Below, piece by piece: positions 56,501 to 64,000 of a stretch of DNA of 64,000 nt. Each line of letters opens with the position of its first letter. Position 1 is the stretch's first letter. The notes under the pieces are model-generated. The model was given only the letters and a program-made list of their open reading frames with translations, did not search any database and was not told the DNA's origin. This DNA comes from Baylisascaris procyonis (Eukaryota > Nematoda > Chromadorea > Rhabditida > Ascarididae): assembly GCA_037389465.1 (NCBI GenBank), contig JAZARR010000197.1, positions 6,529,001-6,593,000 of the forward strand, written 5' to 3'. The translations under genes were made by a program, and so were the position numbers.

Positions 56501-59500
56501 TGATCTATCATTGTTAATATATCATATTCACATACATCTTTAGAACTCGCATTTTTGTAAAGTGTTTCTAGATAATCCAGCATAAAAGAAATGAGGACTG
56601 AAGATGGTAGCAAATTTTCTTTATGCTCAGAAGAAAGGTATTTCTTCCATTTTTCTGTAAAGAAAATATTTCCTCTAAAGAAGACTTTTCTATACTTTTT
56701 TTGCAAGGAAAAGTTATTTTTCGAAAGTTCTTCTATAAAGAAAAGAAAAGTTTTCGTGAAGACACGAAGAAGTTTTTGTTATAAAGAGGCTGCTTCATGA
56801 ATGAATATAGGTTTTTCTCATCTCGTTATCGGTTGTTTTTGCAACATCATTTTCTGAAGGCATATTAAGTATTTTAGGCCTATCCCCTTTCATATTGCAT
56901 CCTTCTCAGGTATATCACACTTTATGAGGAGTGATATTAGTGGAATAGACTAAAATGATTTCAAAAAAACAGGTATGAATATGTGCTGCATTATATTTAA
57001 ACAGGTATATATACATACCTCAGGTAAGTCTAAGATAAAATTATGCGCATTCGCATTTCGGCATAAAACTCGCATTTCGTCATCGGTCATGTCTGAATTA
57101 CCTGCAAGAGATAAATGTACGAGAGAATAATCGAATTATATATTCTTCACAATAATAAATGCTTTCTTGGAGTTACCGAAATTTACGATTCATCCACTCT
57201 CTACAATAAAAACCTCAATGACATATTTCATTTCAAATTAGCATATCTCAAAATATTAGGACTTAATTTCGAGATTTTGTAACATTTGCTTACTTTGCAT
57301 TAGTCATGTTAGAAAAAGTCCGCGTAGAAAATGCTGCTCATTGTTGAAAAGCGCTTCAAGATTTCCTTTCTGGGATGCTTTTTTTCCAGTAATGTATACG
57401 ACAACAAAAGCAATTCTTTAGGGAATCAGATATTTTGCAGTTTGAAATATGCTCCTCATTCTAGAAGCTCTTTATTCTTTTCCAGCTATCCTTCACATGA
57501 ATTTCTATGTTGGAGAAAATTCGATGCTTCGAAGAAAAAACTCTAAAGTTGAAAGAAAGCAATATGCGCCGAACACTTATCACATACTCTGAAAATTTAT
57601 GATCTGTGACTCGGATGATACGTTGTTCTACTAAAACAATATGCATTAATTGCAGTCAGAATTCGAATTTCTATGCTCTATTTAAAATCGTTTCAAAAAT
57701 CACATCGATATTAGTAACAATTACCGAGACGAAGGTTTTGCTCGACTGTTCCATCAAAAATGACAGGTTCACTCGGGATGACCCCGATCACATGTCGTAA
57801 CCAGGATGCATTCAACCGTTCCAATGACACACCATCAAGAGATATCTTAAAAACTGAAGTGATTTAGCAAAATGGATACTCGCTAAATTTTTGATAATAT
57901 GTGCCGGAAAAAATCCGAAATTTTGAAGAAATCTTTCAGAAAATTTTGGAGAATTACGAAAGAGAAAGAGAGCAACAATGGGATTCGATGCTAAAACATA
58001 ATGGAAACATTGATGACGATTGCTGGTTCGGTCGAAAGGAATACTGCGGGAAACAGTAAAGCACTTCTTCGTAATGAACGTAACGTATCCCAAATCATGT
58101 TGAATGGATGTCAAATTGTGCAGACTGTTGTATAGGGTCAGATGCTTTCAATTCACCTCTCTAAGGATTCAATGCCTCTGTATAGCGGATTGCCGCTATC
58201 TCCCTAATTTTTTAATTTTGTTTCTTAACACCTTCTCAAGGGCTAAGGGTAGTTGTGCATTTGTTGTTAAGTCTCCTCTCTCTATGATATGTGCTGAGAT
58301 AGTTGAACATCAACGCTGCTTGAATTGGAATTTATAAATTTTGTAAACACATTCTGAAACTGCCTTGCTTATGATTATCCAAATTTGTAGTGAAAGTGGG
58401 AGGTATATAATGAAAGTCGCGAATTGAAATTTGAGTTGGTGGCGAAAAAATTTGCTATTTGGACACGAGTGAACCAGTGTTAAAACTTGGCAGGCCGGTT
58501 CTTAAGATTCATCGAATCCGAGTAATAGTGGTAGCAAGAAACGAATCTGCTTTGATGTGATCGAGCAAACAACTCCATACAAAAACTATATCAAAAAAGG
58601 TACAATCCTTTTATAAAATCTATAAATATTAAACATATAATCTGGCCATATTGTATTCTGATATATAATTTTATACATTAATGAATTCACTCTCGCTTCT
58701 AATTTGTCTTAATGTCCTTATACAACGTGTTTAGCTATTCATGAAGACGATTTTTATAAAAGTGTTGATTTATGACCTCTTCTCTTTCTTCCTCTTTGCT
58801 TCATATTGGCGAAATAGTGAGATGTGATTTAAAAAGAAACTATAACTACTTGGTAGTCATCCAATGACTTTTTAAATTATTTCGATTCGGTCATAATCTT
58901 CTAAAATTATATGACTTCTTTCAGAACCACTAAATACGCGAATCCTTTTTACGAGGCATTCACAGGAATATCTACAGATGATACGGGTAGAGGGAAATTG
59001 CCTCCGCAAGCAAACAGGTGGTATAGGTGAACAGATGTGCACCATAGTTGTGTTGTTTGAGAATAGGGAAAGCATAAAAGTAAAAAAAAAAACAACCGAA
59101 AAGCGAATTCAATAAAGTACCTCTCCGGCGTCCGGATTATAAAGCCGCAAAAGAAGTCCAATTAATGCTGAAGCACCGCTATCACGTTGGCCAACTATAG
59201 CAACCGATTGCCCAGCAGGCACCTTAAAACACCATTAACTCGATAAAATATATTTGGAAAATTAACATAAGGATGCGATTCTGATGCCATTGCAGAAACA
59301 ACTGTATGATAAAGTCGAAAATGGGATGGCGAATGCATTGATTAGATGATATGATGCTGAAATCAAAGTGGAAAACTCTCTCTTTCCTTCAACATTCATA
59401 TCCTTCATATGTTCGATAGAAAATACCTAAACATTCTCAATATTTCATCAGAAAGCTAAAAAATATGACTTTTAATACGTCGGTTATATTTTTTTTACAA

Positions 59501-62500
59501 TCGTTTTGTGTTGTTAAACCTTAAAACAACAATGTTTACTTCAAAGCCAGATCCCACTGCCGTGATCTTCAATAGGCGCTCTTAAAACCATAGGAAATAA
59601 AAGAATAATTTTTTTTGGGAAATTATATAGCGCGGAATTCATCAATCATGACAAGACGCTAATCTGACCTTTAAGCTAACTTCTAGAGGTCTTCTATGTG
59701 TTCCAGTAGGATAGTGATAGCGGAGATGTTTAAATTCGATATCTCCTTGTACATCATCTAGAGTTCCGAATTGCCAGCTTATATTGTTGATATCTGGTTT
59801 CTGCAAACATTATTTATGAATCAAATATCCAAACTTTTTTTTTTCAATTACAAAGACAGTAAAAACGATTACGAAAATGTCATAGTTTTATGAGGATATT
59901 CGTGGATATGTTTATGGATGGCTGCGTCCTGCAAATTTTCATTCATATGGGCGCTTTCATCTCGACAATGAAGACTTCCAAAATTAAATCACAAAATTCT
60001 TGTTTACTCGGGATGAAATTTATCCACATTTACATAAACGTTTATTTCGTTTAACTTTCTTAATTTTTGCTTTTCTGCATTTCTCTCAAAATTGAGGTAT
60101 ACGCATGTTCGCAAGCATTCACTTGACCATTTCACATATACTACTTTATATAGAAGGAATAAATCTAATAGTATATAGTAGCAGTAAATAAATTAAACAA
60201 TACTACGAATCATATTCACATTCCTCATTAATGAAAGTAATATTTTACTTGCTAAGTGACTAGTATATAAAGCTAGCTAGTGGATTATCTGAAAATCACA
60301 AACGATAAAGACTTGTAAACAAATAAATAGGGTCAAACAATAATAAGATTTATAACGGTAAAATCATCAAGTAAAACCAACTTCGAAAGATACCTTTGAA
60401 CCAATTATGCGCTAATACAGATATGCTTGTCATTTTAGAACATAGGAAAATTTATAGCTGCAATGACACGTTCTGATCTTAAAAATACCTTCATTATTTA
60501 TTGATAGAACGTTATGAAATAATGATTTCGTCAATAATGAAAAAAAGTTCCAAAATTTTTTATGAACTGAGAACGAAACACTTTTATGACAACGAGCGAG
60601 ATTTTTTATATTTGAAAAAGAAAAGAGAATTTGAAAATATTTGCATAGAAAACTCACATGGTCGATTACTTCAAAAATTCTCACTGCAGAGTCTTTAGCT
60701 GTCAACAATGGCATAACTTGTTTCGCCGCATGTCCAATAGCAATCATTCCACCCATAACGGCCCAAAATGTTGCGAAAACAGCACCAGGTGTAATTTGTC
60801 CATTCGAGCTTATTAGCGTACCAAACCTATCATTTATTAATTCTGATTGTCATTTTGGCCGAAATTCGGCATTCTTATTTCTTCGCCCCTTTATTTGCGC
60901 ACATGATGTCCGTACCGGCAAATTTGGAAAGCTTCCGGTTGAAGCACATCTGACTTCTAAATTATGAGCCTATCTTACTGGTCATTTTATCGACGAAATT
61001 CTTCTACATAAATATTGCCGCAAAAATGTTCTTTAAAATTTCAAAAACGTTTCTAAACGCATTAGAACTAAAGCATTCTGGTTTTCTTGGTGAATAATTT
61101 TATCATATACCATGAAGCATTTTCCTCCTCTCAGCTCCTCCGTTCACTAACCTTCTTTGTATCCCCTGAGGCCATTATATGAACCTTTAAATATCTTGTT
61201 TTCACTAGCATTTGTTCTGCTTCGTATATGATATTTCACATTCTCTATTCTCATTACACTAAACAGATTCTCTTCAAGTGAGGAAAGTCGTCGTACAAAC
61301 TTACCAAAATATAACGGCCATTGCAATAAAAATCAGACAATAAATTATAGCCGTTGCAGATGCAATTAAGAGCGCTTTACGAATACCAAATCCTGCTGCT
61401 TCTTCCAATTTTCTAGCGTGTCTAAAAAATCGTTGAAATTTAAATAATTTATTGTCGTCATTTGAATGAAATGATTAGGCATTTATATCAGAATATTGAA
61501 GTAATCAAATTAAATTTTCAAGAGTAAATTTAGAATATCGAGCAATTTCAAATACTATTAATTCTTGTGGTCTCTATATGCATCAATTGGAGAAGACGAA
61601 AAGAGATATGCAAATTCTTCTTGATTTCAAGACTGCAACATGTAAATCTTTCAATGAAATAGTGTAATTGGACGAGCTTTGCACATAATTAGATGATAGG
61701 ACGGAAGTTTGGCAGCATTTCGTGGAGGTAAGGAATAGCGCGTTGCGTGAAGGAAATTGCAATGAAACTTCAGTTTACCTGTCGCATTCTTCCTCTTGCC
61801 CATTATAAGCAATAACGGTACGGATACCAGTAAGTACTTCCTTGACAATAGCGTTCACTGCACTCTTCTCAAACATCGCTTCACGAGACGTTCCGGTGAC
61901 AAACTGCAAATAAAAATAATTGAAATGATTCGGTATGCATTTTTTTTTGTAGTACTATGATTAGCCGATATTTGTGCTATTATCCCCCATTTAGGGTATT
62001 TTTCTATACTCTTGACGCTAACGCTTATCACTGCCGTACTCTCGACAATGAATGAATCGATGTTTATAATAATCCATGATGCGATTTTCAACTTTAAAGT
62101 GACTGCAAAATGAGAAAAGAATCCACTATATCCAGGTTTATGACGAACGAGCCTTTCTCGCATATTCTCGGTGCATTTTCGCCATTTGAATAAAAAGCTG
62201 ATCATCGTAATGCACAGTCAAATTTTGACTATGATGGCCAAATTTATTCATTTACAACGGCTCTTGGCTTAATTCATTTCCGCCCTTTATGATTTGAACC
62301 TATTTGATATAGGCCATGAAAAGTAAGGAGAAATACAGTCAAGTTTTATTTTGCTGCCATTATGTTTCCACTTGTAATACTCATCTAAGCTCATGATAAT
62401 AACTCATCGCGCATTGTTTGTAAATCTAATACAGAAAATAATAAACTCTTGCAAATTTTAACGCTAAAATCCAGAAACGCTTAGGACATCAATATTCATA

Positions 62501-64000
62501 ATGAGGTGGATGGTAAGAATATGCATTATGTAGCTGTTCTGTATAACAAGGAAGAAACATTTCTGCAATCAATTAAAGAATTTTTTTTAAAGGAATGTTC
62601 TATATATAAGCATTATAACTTACCTGGACGAGTAATCCGACCAATCCAGCAAGCAGAGGTAGAAAACCGATCATAACCAAAGTCATCTTCCAACTGCAGA
62701 AAATTATATATTTAAAAAAAGTGGAGTAAAAAGAAGTCATAAAGTTATAAATGGCCGAATTGTAGTGACAAAAGAAGTGATGGCGTCAGATGACGAGCAG
62801 AAAAGGTGATATACTACTTGATTATTTTGTAGTGAGAAAAGGATGATAAACAGAGCATAGTATGCGCTCTCTCCCCCTTCCGACCGACCAAAAAAATTAT
62901 TCACATGCGCTTTATCTGTGACCTCACACACCGTTTTCTAATTTCCTTTACTATGTTACACCTGCAGAACTGCAAAAAGATTATAGTAAATTGCAATGAA
63001 TTAAATATTTCGGCGATGAGTTCTCATAGGAAATAAAATGAAATTATTACCTGTAGCAGAACGCAATTATCAAACATGAGATTGAATTGACAATATAGGC
63101 GATTAGAATACCCATCTTATCACCGATGCCATCTTTGATGGCATCGATGCCGCTGAAAAATTTCCACTCTTTGTTGAACTATGAAAGTAACCACAATGAT
63201 TTGTAAATATGGACAAAGTCAAGTTGGTTCAAGCGACCAGCATTCCGGGCAAAAATCCAGTATCCCGTCTTCCGGTTCATTGGCCGAATGTAAAAAAAAA
63301 CGAACTGTTTTGAGTTAATTTAGTAGGTCAAATCTCGCATATTGCTAAAACGATACCCGTTACGAAATCCCTCCCCCACAAAATTTCCAAATTCTCATAA
63401 ATATGCTTCTCAGCCTATCGGTTATATTATCAAATGAAGAGTGATATGCCCAATATCTATAATTGCGCCCAAATTTAGTCACAGAAGTCATTCGCGGTGA
63501 CAAATCCTCTTATATAGCAATCATTCCTTTGACTCTAGAGGAAGTGATACATTCAAATGAGAAGTCGGTGATAAATCCTCTATTATCTTAATATACGCGT
63601 ATTCAGCAAACCGAAACATTCACTGGAAGGAAGATATAAGAGCGTTCATAAATTAACTTTTTTCTTACAACAACCTGCACTCGACTAGCGCTTAGGTTAG
63701 AAGCTCATAGGTCTAGTAATAATAGAAATTCACAATTACGGTATTGCAAACATTTGATTCGCATTTGCAAACACTTGCAAACATAAAAAATGCAAAAATT
63801 TTGCAAAAAAAAATTATGCGTCGATATTATTTAACTCAAATTACAATTAAACTTAAGTTGTAATCCCAAATTGTGAGAGATCTTTTAAATCGAAAAAAGC
63901 CGCACTTACTTTGATAGCTCATTGATTGATGTATCAGGATCTCGGGCATTAAACCAACTTGAATTCTGCCGTATTAAAGCACTGAAATAGTGTATTCGAA
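44627..64000 (-). CDS. P-glycoprotein-like ABC transporter with both NBDs degenerate, gene B (5' end outside window)
   Basis: Paralogue of gene A, same strand, immediately upstream. 24 exons (the first partial) join in phase into 3407 nt, 1134 visible aa, ending ETFD and TAG. Exons equal those of gene A in length except 59669-59800 (one codon shorter) and 53982-54124 (two codons longer), and all borders have GT/AG. There is no stop or frameshift. The membrane domains keep family motifs (WKMTLVM, ARFSAGLIF, LNCASMSLL). Catalytic residues are gone. NBD1 has GQRDSGASA for Walker A, Ser for the Q-loop Gln, LSTDQ, Glu for the Walker B Asp and Arg for the switch His. NBD2 has GPSGCGNCA, Ser for the Q-loop Gln, LSPVE, Asn for the catalytic Glu and Gln for the switch His. 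ATP hydrolysis is therefore unlikely. A non-transport role (regulator, channel, sensor or scaffold) is inference; early pseudogenisation is the alternative. Confidence 0.9.
45488..45571. repeat. (TA)n microsatellite beside a gene B exon
   Basis: About 36 TA units plus a short interrupted tail. It ends only about 25 bp from the donor of the exon at 45597-45743. Confidence 0.95.
49803..49920. repeat. Weak fold-back in a gene B intron
   Basis: The left side GTGGAAGCGGAG and right side CTCCGCTTTCAC are complementary apart from one position, and inside them AAAGACG pairs with CGTCTTT. The rest pairs poorly. It is probably an old hairpin element. Confidence 0.3.
50429..50645. repeat. Inverted repeat (about 85-bp arms) with SL1 in its loop
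   Basis: The left arm 50429-50513 and the reverse complement of the right arm 50560-50645 align almost throughout, sharing AATAGT-TAACAGTTTTTTG, TTATGAC, ATGTAATGCG, AGAGATGGAATA, TTTATGCTGA, GTTTCG and CTCTTTG, with scattered mismatches and small gaps. The 46-nt loop contains an SL1 sequence on the minus strand. It lies in the gene B intron between exons 50733-50922 and 48943-49184. No clear target-site duplication is visible. Confidence 0.8.
50537..50558 (-). ncRNA. Exact 22-nt SL1 spliced-leader sequence (not an SL RNA gene)
   Basis: The minus strand matches all 22 nt of the nematode SL1 leader (GGTTTAATTA, then CCCAAGTTTGAG). In an SL RNA gene the leader is followed by a GTAA-type donor. 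Here CTTGGTGTACT follows, as would be seen if the leader had already been joined to another RNA. This points to DNA derived from a trans-spliced transcript. The orientation is sense relative to gene B. Confidence 0.85.
53982..54124 (-). other. Gene B, linker exon
   Basis: Equivalent to gene A exon 16 but 6 nt longer. It reads PEDVAHFKRQLSMSQSQ and ends MELEELK. It lacks the RRLS sites of the gene A linker. Confidence 0.8.
54697..59800 (-). other. Gene B, degenerate NBD1
   Basis: Exons: 59669-59800, 59121-59222, 57725-57845, 57019-57101, 55939-56109, 55454-55556, 54697-54804. The Walker A lysine is Ala (codon 59172-59174, GCT). The Q-loop glutamine is Ser (57771-57773, AGT). The signature Gly-Gly is Thr-Asp (56062-56067). 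The Walker B Asp is Glu (55999-56001), with the next catalytic Glu kept. The switch His is Arg (55521-55523, AGA). The D-loop SALD reads ATLN. The A-loop Tyr is kept. All exons remain open and in phase. Confidence 0.9.
60658..64000 (-). other. Gene B, TMD1 (visible exons, equivalent to gene A exons 3-8)
   Basis: Exons: 63910 to beyond 64000 (partial; RIHYFSALIRQNSSWFNARD), 63051-63152, 62624-62693, 61779-61903, 61305-61421, 60658-60826. From the second exon on, lengths are identical to gene A (102, 70, 125, 117, 169 nt). Membrane segments 3-6 are clear, and ATFWAVMGGMIAIG closes the domain as in gene A. The N-terminal exons equivalent to gene A exons 1 and 2 lie beyond the window edge. Confidence 0.88.

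Noticed and set aside
44627..64000. Calling gene B a conventional pseudogene
   Set aside because: No frameshift or stop in 1134 codons and all splice sites are intact. The losses concentrate at catalytic motifs. Kept as an alternative, not the main call.

Overview
The window is AT-rich nuclear DNA from a nematode. Three things support this: a two-domain galectin of the LEC-1 type, a tandem pair of P-glycoprotein (ABCB) genes split into many short exons, and an exact 22-nt copy of the nematode spliced leader SL1 inside an intron (50537-50558, minus strand). The species cannot be fixed from sequence alone. The gene content would suit a parasitic nematode.

Layout. Positions 1-7190 are mostly intergenic, with a fold-back hairpin (4591-4682), simple repeats and a minisatellite just before the first gene. 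On the plus strand, 7191-13047 holds an eight-exon galectin encoding 277 aa. After 5.7 kb of intergenic DNA with degenerate repeats and TA microsatellites comes a complete P-glycoprotein (gene A) on the minus strand, 36225 down to 18781: 26 exons, 1263 aa, all ATPase motifs intact. An 8.4-kb spacer (36226-44626) carries a TATA-type 7-mer array, a truncated histone H2B copy and a dispersed repeat that is also found in an intron of gene A. A second P-glycoprotein (gene B), also on the minus strand, runs from the right window edge to 44627. 24 exons and 1134 aa are visible; the first two exons and part of the third lie beyond 64000.

The main finding is gene B. It matches gene A exon for exon, nearly all exons having identical lengths and phases, and has no stop or frameshift. 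Yet both nucleotide-binding domains have lost their catalytic signatures: Walker A lysine, Q-loop glutamine, LSGGQ and H-loop histidine in both, with the Walker B aspartate changed in NBD1 and the catalytic glutamate changed in NBD2. It looks like a full-length double pseudo-ATPase ABC transporter preserved next to an intact paralogue. A second notable signal is the SL1 copy in the loop of an approximately 85-bp inverted repeat inside a gene B intron.

Exon borders were read by eye from splice consensus, phase and alignment between the two paralogues. No search or alignment software was run.
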